Assembly (NCBI GenBank): GCA_944326475.1
Contig: CALVEC010000007.1
Coordinates: 62,001-126,000 of the forward strand
Origin: Candidatus Gastranaerophilales bacterium
GTDB taxonomy: Bacteria > Cyanobacteriota > Vampirovibrionia > Gastranaerophilales > Gastranaerophilaceae
Direction: 5' to 3'
Length of the DNA stretch: 64,000 bases
The position numbers and the translations under genes were made by a program. Shown in pieces: positions 34,179 through 44,386 of the stretch. Every line of letters starts with the position of its first letter. Position 1 is the first letter of the stretch. The notes below the pieces were generated by a model, which searched no databases, was not told where the DNA came from, and worked only from the letters and a program-made list of their open reading frames with translations.

Positions 34179-35128
34179 TAAAGCCAGCAGTCTACAGTTG
34201 TACAATCCGCAAGCCTTTTTGTCTCGGGATAGGCTTTTTCACAAACATTCATTGATTTTTTACAGCGCGGGAAAAAAGGACAACCAGAAGTTTTTTCTGT
34301 TATGGATGGCGGCTGTCCGTCTATTGTTTCAATATGATTTGAGTTTATATCGAGAATCACTCTGAGCAAAGCTTTTGTATACGGATGCTTCGGTTTTTTA
34401 AAGAGCTGTTCCTTATGAGCAAACTCAACTATATGACCGGCATACATTACTGCAATTTTATCTGCATATTGAGATACAATGCCTAAATCATGGGTAATCA
34501 AAATCAAAGACAGGTTGTTTTTCTTTTTTATCTCATCTAACAAATCCATAATCTGCGCCTGTACAGTAACATCAAGAGCAGTTGTCGGTTCATCCGCTAT
34601 TATAATCTCAGCCCTGCATGCAAGCGCCATAGCAATAATAACACGTTGTTTCATACCTCCGGAAAATTCATGCGGATAGGCATGGAGTTTTTCTTTTGCG
34701 TCAGGAATTTTTACTTTTTCTAATGCCTCTATTGCCAATTTTTCGGCTTCTTTTCCTTTAACACCCTGATGCAGCTCAATTATTTCCAAAAGCTGGTTTC
34801 CTATTGTATAAAGCGGATTTAGCGATGTCATTGGATCTTGAGGAATCAGTGCAATTTTTTTTCCTCTGATTTTTTGCATGTCTTTTTCTGAGAGTTTAAG
34901 AAGATTTTGACCGTTATAAATTATTTCACCGCTAGTAATTTTGCTGTTTTCAGGAAGAAGACGCAAAACTGACATAGTTGATATAGTTTTCCCGCAGCCG
35001 GATTCACCAACAATAGCAAGCGTTTCTCCTTTTTTCAAGTCAAAAGAAACACTATGTATTGCTTCAACAAAACCGTCAAGAAGATTAAATCCGATATTTA
35101 AATTTTTTACCGTTAAAATAGAACTCAC
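34175..35128 (-). CDS. Oligopeptide/dipeptide ABC transporter ATPase (orphan)
   Basis: A 317-residue DppD/OppD-type ATPase. Walker A is GESGCGKTIS, the Q-loop LIPQDPMTSLNP, the signature FSGGMKQRV, Walker B IIIADEPTTALD. The C-terminal oligopeptide-type extension carries CPFFPRCKKSMNVCEKAY, which binds an iron-sulfur cluster in some members. It would energise uptake of peptides or nickel. No permease or solute-binding gene is adjacent. It overlaps birA (convergent, four bases) and dapF (four bases) at its two ends. Confidence 0.93.
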   Translation of the reverse strand: MSSILTVKNLNIGFNLLDGFVEAIHSVSFDLKKGETLAIVGESGCGKTISTMSVLRLLPENSKITSGEIIYNGQNLLKLSEKDMQKIRGKKIALIPQDPMTSLNPLYTIGNQLLEIIELHQGVKGKEAEKLAIEALEKVKIPDAKEKLHAYPHEFSGGMKQRVIIAMALACRAEIIIADEPTTALDVTVQAQIMDLLDEIKKKNNLSLILITHDLGIVSQYADKIAVMYAGHIVEFAHKEQLFKKPKHPYTKALLRVILDINSNHIETIDGQPPSITEKTSGCPFFPRCKKSMNVCEKAYPETKRLADCTTVDCWLY

Positions 35129-35973
35129 AGGACTGTAACCGCACCCTCAAATGAATAATCAGCACTACCTGTCATGAATACATCAAAATTTGTATTTTGT
35201 GAATTACCCTCCCATTCAATAACAAGAGCACCCCCAGGCAATTTCACTTTTACTTTTTTATCGCAATATCCGTTCAAAATTGCAGCGACAGCACTGGCAC
35301 ATGCACCTGTACCACACGCAAGAGTAATTCCGCATCCTCTTTCCCAAACATCAACAGTTATTTCTTCCCGTGACAATACTTTTACAAACTCAACGTTTGT
35401 TTTTTCGGGAAAAAGCTCGTGATGTTCAAGAGCGTCACCATATTTGAGAGCTTCTGCCTTTGCATCTTTATCAGTAAAAATAACACAGTGCGGATTGCCC
35501 ATACTTACTGTATGTACATCAAAATCTCTATCCATTGCTGAAAGTTTATAATGTAAGCTTGTATCACCTAAAAACGGGATTTTTTTCGGTTCCAAAACAG
35601 GTTTTGACATGTTTACTTTAACTGTACCATCCGCTAAAAGCTCAGGAACAATAACTCCTGCTCCGGTTCTTACGGAAAATTTCTTTTTATCGACAAGCTT
35701 GTTGTCATATACAAATCTGGCAAAACATCTCATCCCATTACCGCACATCTGCGCTGTAGATCCGTCCGACTGGTAAAAAAGCCAACCTAAATCTGTATCT
35801 TTTTCGTTTAAAGTCGGAACAAATATACCATCCGCTCCTATGCCGAAACGTCTGTCGCAAAGCTTTATTGCAGCATGAGGAAATTTTTCTTTAACCTTTT
35901 CAAACTCCTCTGGCATAATTAGAATAAAATCATTGCCAAGTCCTTGCATTTTTGTAAATTTTATTTTTTGCAT
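35125..35973 (-). CDS. dapF: Diaminopimelate epimerase
   Basis: Converts LL- to meso-diaminopimelate for lysine and peptidoglycan. 282 residues. The two catalytic Cys are in AQMCGNGMRCFARF and ITLACGTGACASAVA. N-terminal KFTKMQGLGNDFILI and the central GNPHCVIF are family signatures. AGAGG precedes the ATG. meso-DAP peptidoglycan is consistent with a diderm organism. Its end overlaps the ABC ATPase by four bases. Confidence 0.97.
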   Translation of the reverse strand: MQKIKFTKMQGLGNDFILIMPEEFEKVKEKFPHAAIKLCDRRFGIGADGIFVPTLNEKDTDLGWLFYQSDGSTAQMCGNGMRCFARFVYDNKLVDKKKFSVRTGAGVIVPELLADGTVKVNMSKPVLEPKKIPFLGDTSLHYKLSAMDRDFDVHTVSMGNPHCVIFTDKDAKAEALKYGDALEHHELFPEKTNVEFVKVLSREEITVDVWERGCGITLACGTGACASAVAAILNGYCDKKVKVKLPGGALVIEWEGNSQNTNFDVFMTGSADYSFEGAVTVL

Positions 35974-36004
35974 AAAAAACCTCTGATTTTTTCTGATTAT
36001 AACA

Positions 36005-36031
36005 CAGAATCAGGCATAACGCCTGACTCTG
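36005..36031 (-). terminator. Inverted repeat between glnA and dapF
   Basis: Eleven-base arms CAGAATCAGGC (36005-36015) and GCCTGACTCTG (36021-36031) with one mismatch and a five-base loop. It could end glnA transcription, but in the leftward direction there is no T tract right after the stem, so read-through or attenuation of dapF is possible. A minus-strand TATAAT lies just after it at 35996-36001. Confidence 0.55.
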
Positions 36032-36053
36032 TTGATATTACAAAAAAGGAAAA

Positions 36054-37421
36054 TTAGTATCTTTCAAGATATCTGTCAAGTTCCCACTGAGAAACAAATA
36101 TTCTGAAATCATCCCATTCTTTATACTTGGAAGTTAAAAATTCGTGGAAAATATGTTCGCCCAAAGCAGCCTTAACAACATCATTTTTTTCCATAAACTG
36201 TAATGCTTCAAGTAAACTTCCGGGAAGTGTGTCTATTTTATTTCTTTTTCTTTCCTTATCTGTCATATCATAAATGTTATGTTCAACCGGAAGTACAGGT
36301 TCTTTTCTGTTTTTTACACCGTCAATTGCAGCTTGAAGAATTACAGCAAGAGCAAGATACGGATTGCAGCTCGGGTCAGGTGAACGAAGTTCAACTCTTG
36401 TCGCGTTACCTCTTTTTGCAGGAACACGAATCAAAGCGCTTCTGTTTGCATTAGACCACGCAAGATAAACAGGTGCTTCATATCCCGGAACAAGTCTTTT
36501 ATAACTGTTGACAAGAGGATTTGTAACAGCTGTAAAAGCTTTAACATTATCAAGTAATCCGCCGATAACCCAAAGAGCCTCTTGAGACAACTGATAAGTC
36601 CTTGATTCATCAAAAAATACATTCTTACCGTCTTTAAACAAAGAAATATTGCAGTGCATACCCGAACCGTTTATACCAAAAACGGGTTTGGGCATAAACG
36701 TTGCATGCAAACCGTATTTTGCAGCAACAGCTTTGACTGCATATCTGAAAGAAACAACATTATCTGCTGTTGTGAGAGTATCTGCATATTTAAAATCTAT
36801 TTCATGTTGCCCCTGTGCAACTTCATGGTGGCTCGCTTCAATTTCAAACCCCATATTCTGCAAAGTGTGAACAATATCACTCCTTATATCCTCACCCAAA
36901 TCATCCGGACCTACATCGTAATAGCCGGCTTTGTCATGAGTCAGGGTTGTTGCTTTGCTGTCTTCATCTCTTTTAAACAAGAAAAATTCAGCCTCAGGTC
37001 CGACGTTCATAACAAAACCCAAATCCTGAGCTTCTTTTATAACTCTTTTAAGATTACATCTCGGGCAGCCTTCAAAAGGTGTACCGTCCGCGTTGTGAAT
37101 ATCGCAAATTATTCTTGCAACATTGCTGCCATCTTCCTTACTGCGCCAAGGCAATATTGAAAAAGTTTTTCTGTCGGGAAAAAAGTACATATCCGACGTT
37201 TCTATATTTCTAAAACCTTTGATAGAAGAACCGTCAAGCATTAATTCATTGTTTAATACTTTATCTATCTGAATTGACGGCACAGCCATATTTTTTACCT
37301 GACCATTTATGTCAACAAATTGCAATCTTATAAACTGAACATTATTTTCTTTAACAAGTCTTTTAATTTCTTCTTTTGAAAGTTCTTTTGCATGTTCCGG
37401 TATGTAATTTACAGGGCTCAT
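36054..37421 (-). CDS. glnA: Glutamine synthetase, type I
   Basis: Assimilates ammonia into glutamine with ATP. 455 residues, a length like the GSI-alpha group (no long insertion). Motifs in order: RLQFVDINGQVKNMAVP, the Asp latch LMLDGSSIKGFRNIETSDM, ATP/metal site GPEAEFFLF, HHEVAQGQHEIDFKYA, MPKPVFGINGSGMHC with NISLF, and the loop VTNPLVNSYKRLVPGYEAP. I do not see the conserved Tyr adenylylation segment of the GSI-beta enzymes, so regulation is probably by feedback or protein binding. Own transcription unit. Confidence 0.97.
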   Translation of the reverse strand: MSPVNYIPEHAKELSKEEIKRLVKENNVQFIRLQFVDINGQVKNMAVPSIQIDKVLNNELMLDGSSIKGFRNIETSDMYFFPDRKTFSILPWRSKEDGSNVARIICDIHNADGTPFEGCPRCNLKRVIKEAQDLGFVMNVGPEAEFFLFKRDEDSKATTLTHDKAGYYDVGPDDLGEDIRSDIVHTLQNMGFEIEASHHEVAQGQHEIDFKYADTLTTADNVVSFRYAVKAVAAKYGLHATFMPKPVFGINGSGMHCNISLFKDGKNVFFDESRTYQLSQEALWVIGGLLDNVKAFTAVTNPLVNSYKRLVPGYEAPVYLAWSNANRSALIRVPAKRGNATRVELRSPDPSCNPYLALAVILQAAIDGVKNRKEPVLPVEHNIYDMTDKERKRNKIDTLPGSLLEALQFMEKNDVVKAALGEHIFHEFLTSKYKEWDDFRIFVSQWELDRYLERY

Positions 37422-37697
37422 TGTATCCTCACTATTCTACAAAAATATTAACAATATAACTATTATCGAATTTTTAAAAAACAAAGTCAAACTTATCAGA
37501 TTTTCTATACAAATAATCCATTAAAAAATCTTGCAAAAACAGAAGTCTTTTTATTTTTTTCAAAAAATTCTTTTTTATATGAAAAAATTTTTCTAAAATA
37601 TTGAAAAATTTTTTATAAAAAAATACAAAACTTTTTACCAAATTTTTTTTCTTTACAAACTTAACATTATTCGATTTATTAAAACATACAGCACAAA

Positions 37698-37979
37698 CTA
37701 ATTCTTTTCTTTTCTCATATAACAAAAACATCTCAAATATTCCAGTTGAATAGCAATAGCGGGAATCAAAAAGAAAAAAACAGCAATCATTTTTATTGTT
37801 ACATAGCTTTGAAAAATAACCAGTCTCGCCTGCTCTGGTGTAACCTTAAAAATAACCTGACATAAATCTGTGATTGCGTCAGTATTAAAATAATAAATTA
37901 CATGACCAAAAATCATAAACAAAAGTGTAAATAAAAAACACTTAAATAATATGTTGCGTATTCGCTTTGACGGTTCCAT
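37698..37979 (-). CDS. Small membrane protein downstream of atpC
   Basis: A 93-residue protein with AAAGGAGT before ATG 37979. Two hydrophobic segments are visible: FKCFLFTLLFMIFGHVIYYF at about 13-32 and YVTIKMIAVFFFLIPAIAI near 59-77, joined by a polar loop, with a Lys/Arg-rich C-terminus. It follows atpC by 60 bases. In position it recalls accessory ATP synthase proteins such as AtpI, but I see no matching motif, and AtpI usually precedes the F0 genes. Function unknown. Confidence 0.6.
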   Translation of the reverse strand: MEPSKRIRNILFKCFLFTLLFMIFGHVIYYFNTDAITDLCQVIFKVTPEQARLVIFQSYVTIKMIAVFFFLIPAIAIQLEYLRCFCYMRKEKN

Positions 37980-38039
37980 AACAAAACTCCTTTGGTTTTA
38001 TTATGGCAAAACTTACACAAAAATAAATCAGTCGAAATA

Positions 38040-38444
38040 CTAATGTTTCATAGCAGCTTTTAATCTTGCCAGAGCCTTGGCAAGAGCAATTTGAGCACGC
38101 GCAGTATCTATCTCTACATCATGTGAACCAAGACGAGCTTCTGCACGTTCTTTTGCTGCTTTGGCTCTTGTTACATCAATATCAGAACCTCTTTCTGCCA
38201 TATCTGTTAAAATAATCGCCTGATTATCTTTAAACTGAAAAATACCGCCCATTGTTGCAAAAAGTTCCGACTGACCATCTTTTTCTATTTTTGTAACTCC
38301 TATATCAAGAGCACTCATAAACGGCTGGTGGTCAGGCAAAATACCGAACTCACCGTCGACACCCCTTGAAAAAATAGCGTCAACGTCCTCATTAAAAACT
38401 TCTTTTTCGTGTGTGATAATTTTCAGGTTTATTTTTTTTGACAT
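38040..38444 (-). CDS. atpC: ATP synthase F1 epsilon subunit
   Basis: A 134-residue subunit of the rotor stalk. The N-terminal beta sandwich has FSRGVDGEFGILPDHQPFMS and GIFQFKDNQAIILTDMAE; the C-terminal helices carry TRAKAAKERAEARLGS. It couples rotation to catalysis and inhibits ATP hydrolysis. Directly follows atpD with a 23-base gap. The rest of the F1Fo genes are not in this window. Confidence 0.95.
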   Translation of the reverse strand: MSKKINLKIITHEKEVFNEDVDAIFSRGVDGEFGILPDHQPFMSALDIGVTKIEKDGQSELFATMGGIFQFKDNQAIILTDMAERGSDIDVTRAKAAKERAEARLGSHDVEIDTARAQIALAKALARLKAAMKH

Positions 38445-38467
38445 TAGATTTTATTACTCCCGAAACA

Positions 38468-39892
<1,425 letters not shown>

Positions 39893-39971
39893 CTATCTGA
39901 ATAATAATTATTATACATTTGTAATAATTTTTATACAAATATAAAAATTTTCAATGATACAAAAAGAGGAT

Positions 39972-40005
39972 AAAAAGTCCGCTTAAATAAATAAGCGGAC
40001 TTTTT
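39972..40005 (-). terminator. Intrinsic terminator of the repeat-containing gene
   Basis: Fourteen-base perfect stem AAAAAGTCCGCTTA (39972-39985) and TAAGCGGACTTTTT (39992-40005), six-base loop. The stem's own A/T ends give a T run in both directions. It separates the gene at 40022 from atpD. Confidence 0.9.
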
Positions 40006-40021
40006 ATATTGAAACAAATTA

Positions 40022-40957
40022 TTATGAATTTTCTTCTTCAAATTTTTTAATTAATTCATCAGCTTTTGATGTGTCGAGATTGCTTGTATCATAAACCATA
40101 CTTCTCGGGTTCAATTCATTTACAGCTCTGACAGCCATGCTGTAAAGTTGTTCTTCTGCCGGAGAAAGATTTCTCAAATCATAATATGAACCGTTTTTGT
40201 CTGTAACTTTGTGTCTTTGCTGAATGTAATCCATTATTTTGTACGCATCAGCCAGATTCAGTCCGTTTTTTGCTCTTTTTTCCGGTGCTTTTTGATAAGT
40301 TCTTTTATTTCCTTTAACGGCTTCTGTCCTGGGAAACTCACCAATCTCTGACGGTTTTATTTTAAATCCGGGGTCTATATTTTCTGAATCTTTGGGCAAT
40401 TCAATATTATATCCGGGATCATTATGTTCTGAACCAACTTTCGGCGGTTTTATCGTAACCCCGGGGTCTATATCATTTGGTTCCTCAGCACCCGGAAGTT
40501 CTATATCATTGCCGGGGTTAGTTCCTTCATTGTTTTCTCCGTTTTCTATATTGTTTCCGCCATGTCTTTTTATCCATTCCTTAATAACAGCGAGTACATC
40601 ATTTTTATCATTATAATTTTCTTCAAGTTTTTTCAACAATGCACTGGCATTATTATAAGTTTCAGAATAATCCAAAGGTAAATTTTTCTTTAAGAAGTTA
40701 AAATTATAATCAAATTCCGCATTATTTCCGCCAAGTGGCACTGTTACAGCACTGTCAGCTTGTTGATTATAACCGTCGTTTTTTGCGGCAATTTGCGGCT
40801 TTTCAAAATTTTCCGTTCTTATTCTTCCGTTTTTATCTACCATATCAGGTGTTACCTCTCCCGGAAGTGTTTTTGCTTCTTCATTTTTTTTGTTTTTATC
40901 AAATCTGTTAATAGTGATAGTTAATGTGTCTGATTTGACTAATGATAAATGTCCCAT
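40022..40957 (-). CDS. Pro/Asn/Asp-rich repeat protein, function unknown
   Basis: A 311-residue hydrophilic protein. Residues 1-75 are polar, and residues 80-135 look helical (NFLKKNLPLDYSETYNN). About 147-208 hold four degenerate repeats, each starting (N/D)PG and then an Ile-Lys/Glu-Leu/Pro-Pro core: NPGNDIELP, DPGVTIKPP, DPGYNIELP and DPGFKIKP, with spacing of about 15-17 residues. The C-terminal 100 residues (ADAYKIMDYIQQRHKV, AEEQLYSMAVRAVNEL) are helical. No signal or membrane segment is seen. I do not recognise it. The repeat unit could be an extended linker. Confidence 0.7.
   Translation of the reverse strand: MGHLSLVKSDTLTITINRFDKNKKNEEAKTLPGEVTPDMVDKNGRIRTENFEKPQIAAKNDGYNQQADSAVTVPLGGNNAEFDYNFNFLKKNLPLDYSETYNNASALLKKLEENYNDKNDVLAVIKEWIKRHGGNNIENGENNEGTNPGNDIELPGAEEPNDIDPGVTIKPPKVGSEHNDPGYNIELPKDSENIDPGFKIKPSEIGEFPRTEAVKGNKRTYQKAPEKRAKNGLNLADAYKIMDYIQQRHKVTDKNGSYYDLRNLSPAEEQLYSMAVRAVNELNPRSMVYDTSNLDTSKADELIKKFEEENS
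40334..40519 (-). repeat. Four degenerate ~15-residue coding repeats
   Basis: In-frame repeats encoding (N/D)PG-x-x-I-(E/K)-x-P units at residues 147-208 of the protein above. They differ at many positions, so they are old duplications and not a recent slippage tract. Confidence 0.7.
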
Positions 40958-41107
40958 GTTTCTCTCCTCTGTTTTTATAAAAATAACTTATATCCTTATA
41001 AAAACAATGACCACAAAAAACATGACATATAATCAAAAAATATAAAATATATAAAAACTAAAAAGCAGTAATACAAACGAAAAGCAGGAGTTTACAAATC
41101 GTAATAA

Positions 41108-42037
41108 TTAATCAAGTACAACAGCACCGTTTTCCTCAATATCAAGTGTGTAAACCTGAGATTTAACACCCATATCAAGCCAGGTTTTTGATATAATTTC
41201 TTTTATTTTATTTAAATTATTTCCATAAGAAACAACAAGCAAAGCCGGACCTGCACCGCTTAAAACACACCCCATGACGTTATCTTCATGTTTTAAAACT
41301 TCTTTTATTTCTTTCATACCGGGTACCAGTTTTTCTCTGTATGGCTGATGAAGACGGTCGCTCAATGCAAATTTCATAAGATCCTTATCTGCGGAATTTA
41401 CAGCCTCGACAAGCATAGCCGAGCGTTTAAGATTGAAAACGGCATCTTTCAGAGGAATTTCTTCAGGTATAACCGAACGTGCAATGTCTGTTGCAAGTTC
41501 ATAATCAGGTATACATACAGTAATCTTCCAATCTTTTGGCCAGGGTAACTTTCTGTAAACAACACTTCCATCTTCTTCTAAAGAAGCAAGAACAAATCCT
41601 CCGACAATAGCAGGAGTAACATTGTCAGGATGACCTTCTATTTCAGAAGCAATAGACAAAAGAGCTGCCTCATCAGCGGGACTACCCAACAATTTGTTTG
41701 CGGCAAGCAATCCTCCAACAGCTACTGCTGCCGAACTTCCCAATCCTCTTGCTATCGGAATATGAGTATTTATAGTAATTTTTAGTTCGTCAGGAGTTTG
41801 ACCTATAGAATTATACAAAAGTTCTATTGCTTTATATACTATATTGTTTTCATCAGTCGGAATAGAAATAATATCCTGCTCATTTGTTTCATCTATTATG
41901 TTTATTTCTACACCTGTTCCCGGCATAATAGTTTCTTCAACGGTAATCGTATTATAAATAGGAAGCGCCAAACCCAAACAATCAAACCCGGGTCCTAAAT
42001 TCGCAGTAGTTGCGGGAACTTTCACACTGACTTTCAT
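41108..42037 (-). CDS. thrB: Homoserine kinase
   Basis: GHMP-family kinase that phosphorylates homoserine for threonine synthesis. 309 residues from ATG 42037 (AAGGAT upstream). Signatures are VPATTANLGPGFDCLGLAL at the start, the ATP loop PIARGLGSSAAVAVGGL near residue 90, and the C-terminal CVLSGAGPALLVVSYG. The gene lies 21 bases after dnaN on the same strand. The neighbouring threonine genes (hom, thrC) are not here. Confidence 0.96.
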   Translation of the reverse strand: MKVSVKVPATTANLGPGFDCLGLALPIYNTITVEETIMPGTGVEINIIDETNEQDIISIPTDENNIVYKAIELLYNSIGQTPDELKITINTHIPIARGLGSSAAVAVGGLLAANKLLGSPADEAALLSIASEIEGHPDNVTPAIVGGFVLASLEEDGSVVYRKLPWPKDWKITVCIPDYELATDIARSVIPEEIPLKDAVFNLKRSAMLVEAVNSADKDLMKFALSDRLHQPYREKLVPGMKEIKEVLKHEDNVMGCVLSGAGPALLVVSYGNNLNKIKEIISKTWLDMGVKSQVYTLDIEENGAVVLD

Positions 42038-42058
42038 ACTCAAATCCTTACAAAAATG

Positions 42059-43180
42059 TTATCTAATCTGTATCGGCATAATCAGACACAAATAATCTTC
42101 TTCACTATCAGGTCTGAACAACGTAGCGGAAAGACTTCCGCCCAAACCAATTTTTATCTTATCTGATTCCATTATTTTTAAAGAATCTAATACATATCTG
42201 TAATTAAAAGCTATTGTCAATTCTTCATCTGTGTATTCTACAGAAATAGAATCTTCACCGAGACCTGCGTCCGGTGTATCTGCTTTTAAAAACAGAGTGT
42301 TTTCTCCAAAAATAAATTTAACAATATTTGTTCTTTCATTAACCATGACAGCAACACGTTCCAAGGCGTTTATCATTTCTTCTCTCGATACGACCGCATT
42401 TTTTTCACATGTCTGAGGTATTAACTGTTTATAAGGAGGATATTCACCTTCCAGAAGTCTTGAAGACATGATTAAGTTGGAAGTTTTAAAAGTAATTTTG
42501 GTTTTTTCAATAAATAAAGAAACTTTTTCCTCACCCAGATAAGGTGCAATTCTCAAAAATTCCTGAAGTGTTTTTGACGGAATGACACAGCTTATATCTG
42601 TTTCTTTTCCATTTTCTATTTTTTCAATAATCCTGGTTAACCTGTTTCCGTCAGTAGCAGCCATCTCCAGTGCATCTTTTGAAATTGAACAAAAAACACC
42701 ACTTATAATATTTCTGTTTTCATAATTTGCGGCAGAAAAAGCTGTGTATTTTATGGATTTTATAAACGGATTAAGTTCAATATCAACAAATTCAATATCT
42801 TTTAAATCATCTTCTGTTATAACTTTAGGAAATTCATCTGCACTAATTCCTATCAATTCAAATTTTGAATTTCCACATGTAATATTCACAACATTTGTTG
42901 CTTCATTCAACGAAAAAAGAACAGGTTTGTTGCTCAATCTTGAAGCAATCTCTGATAATTTTTTAGCGGGAAGTGTAATTTTTCCCGGAGTTTGAACAGA
43001 AGCAACCGTATTTGATGAAATATTTATATCTAAATCGGTTGCACTGAATTTTATGTGATTGTTTTCATCTGCTTCTATTAAAATATTGGAAAGTACCGGT
43101 TGTATGCCTCTTGCAACAGTCGTTTTTTCTACAATTTTTAAATTTGTTGCCAATAATTCTTTTTCAATTGTGAATTCCAT
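42059..43180 (-). CDS. dnaN: DNA polymerase III beta clamp
   Basis: Sliding clamp of replication, 373 residues, three-domain. N-terminal MEFTIEKELLATNLKIVEK, KITLPAKKLSEIASRLS, and the C-terminal LIMPIQIR (a variant of the usual LxxPxR end) fit. GGAG lies six bases before ATG 43180. The 374 bases upstream form the candidate origin of replication. dnaA is about 38 kb away. Confidence 0.97.
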   Translation of the reverse strand: MEFTIEKELLATNLKIVEKTTVARGIQPVLSNILIEADENNHIKFSATDLDINISSNTVASVQTPGKITLPAKKLSEIASRLSNKPVLFSLNEATNVVNITCGNSKFELIGISADEFPKVITEDDLKDIEFVDIELNPFIKSIKYTAFSAANYENRNIISGVFCSISKDALEMAATDGNRLTRIIEKIENGKETDISCVIPSKTLQEFLRIAPYLGEEKVSLFIEKTKITFKTSNLIMSSRLLEGEYPPYKQLIPQTCEKNAVVSREEMINALERVAVMVNERTNIVKFIFGENTLFLKADTPDAGLGEDSISVEYTDEELTIAFNYRYVLDSLKIMESDKIKIGLGGSLSATLFRPDSEEDYLCLIMPIQIR

Positions 43181-43554
43181 TTTTTCTCCAAAAATTTTTT
43201 TGTTTTTGTAATTTATTTTTTTTCTGTTTGTTTTTATTTTTCTTTTTTATTTATTTAATATAAATATAATAATATATAAATTTAATAATATCTAATAAGA
43301 AAAGAAAAAACTGTATAAAACTATTATAAAGCAAATATATAATTGAAACAAAGTTGTTCAAAAAATTGTAAAAAATTCTGTCGAAAATTTGTTATTTTTT
43401 TTGTACAAAAATTTTTTTATTTTAATTTTTATTTTAAACAAAATTTTTGATAGTTTTTTTACAGACAAAAACAGCGTTTTCTACAGGTTTTGAACATAAA
43501 AATTTTGCATGTTATAACAAAAAAAAGTCATGGAAACATGCTCTGCACAAAAGT
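43181..43554. other. oriC: Candidate replication origin (oriC) upstream of dnaN
   Basis: A 374-base gap. The dnaN-proximal 140 bases are almost pure A/T and could be the unwinding element. Sites of form TTTTNNACA, close to the cyanobacterial DnaA box TTTTCCACA, lie on the + strand at 43399, 43432, 43455, 43477 and 43488 (spacings 33, 23, 22, 11) and on the - strand at 43355-43363 and 43367-43375. Best is TTTTCTACA at 43477-43485. Strand composition switches here: see findings. dnaN-adjacent origins are known from cyanobacteria. No experimental proof is visible in sequence. Confidence 0.6.
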
Positions 43555-43854
43555 TTAACAATTTTTAAAATCATTTGGTTTTTTGTTGTGAATCCATCTG
43601 GCAACTTCTTGTTGTTCAAAACTCAAAGCAAAATTGTACAAAGCTTGAATAAGATTTCTTCCCGATGGAGATTTTCCAATCAGCAAAAAATCACCGGCTT
43701 TGTTTTTTGCGATATAAATTTCTTTCTGTATTATTCTGTCGACATTATTTTTTGCCGGAGATTCTATTTTTGTTTTTAACCAAAAAAACAAAAGAGATAC
43801 CGGTTGTTTGTTTTTATTTTCTTTTAAAAAATCTGAAAATTCTTTTATAATCAT
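43555..43854 (-). CDS. Hypothetical protein near the origin
   Basis: A 99-residue protein whose start overlaps the end of the isochorismatase gene by one base, so it is probably the last gene of the leftward operon from 46464. It begins MIIKEFSDFLKENKNKQP, has VSLLFFWLKTKIESP (mildly hydrophobic, not a clear membrane helix), EIYIAKNKAGDFLLIGKSP, and QALYNFALSFEQQEVARW. Its stop lies at the edge of the candidate origin. I do not recognise the family. Confidence 0.6.
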   Translation of the reverse strand: MIIKEFSDFLKENKNKQPVSLLFFWLKTKIESPAKNNVDRIIQKEIYIAKNKAGDFLLIGKSPSGRNLIQALYNFALSFEQQEVARWIHNKKPNDFKNC

Positions 43855-44381
43855 TATTTTATTAATGCCTGAACAAGTTTGAATTGTGGGTGCTTTGATG
43901 TTTTTAGAAATTCAAAAAGAATTATTTCTGTTGTTGTTATTGTGGCGCCCAGTTTTTCCATTAGATTTATTCCTGCTTTAAATTCTTCTGTTTCTCTTGA
44001 CGCGCAGGCATCTTTTATTACATAAACATTAAATCCTTTTTCCAGAAGGGCTTTTACTGTCTGGTAAACACAAATATGGGTTTCTATTCCGCAAACAAGT
44101 ATGTTTTCTTTATTTTTTACAGCGTCAAGTAAGCCTTCTGTTTCTAAAGCATTAAATGATGTTTTTTCAAAAACTTTATCTGTTTCTTTTTTTGAGATTG
44201 ATTCTATTGTTGTTCCCAGTCCTTTTGGGTATTGTTCCGTAAAAATTTTTTCAATCCCTAAAATGTTTGCCATTTCTGACAAAATGTAAGATTTTTTTGT
44301 TATTTTATCTTTTTTTAACATTCCGACAAGTTTTTCCTGAATGTCAATAAAAAGAATTGCTGAATTTTTTTCATTAATCAT
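43854..44381 (-). CDS. Isochorismatase-like hydrolase
   Basis: A 175-residue cysteine hydrolase. The catalytic Asp is in ILFIDIQEKLVGML, the Lys probably in EQYPKGLGTT, and the nucleophile Cys in VCGIETHICVYQTVKALLEKG. EKTSFNAL and VIKDACASRETEEFKAG complete the fold. Members hydrolyse nicotinamide, N-carbamoyl compounds or isochorismate; the substrate cannot be told here. AAGGAA precedes the ATG. Confidence 0.9.
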   Translation of the reverse strand: MINEKNSAILFIDIQEKLVGMLKKDKITKKSYILSEMANILGIEKIFTEQYPKGLGTTIESISKKETDKVFEKTSFNALETEGLLDAVKNKENILVCGIETHICVYQTVKALLEKGFNVYVIKDACASRETEEFKAGINLMEKLGATITTTEIILFEFLKTSKHPQFKLVQALIK

Positions 44382-44386
44382 TATTT

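Noticed and set aside
37474-37731. Leftward 85-codon frame after the small membrane protein
   Set aside because: It lies in AT-rich spacer, overlaps the membrane protein by 34 bases, has Phe/Lys/Leu composition expected of random AT-rich sequence and no ribosome-binding site.
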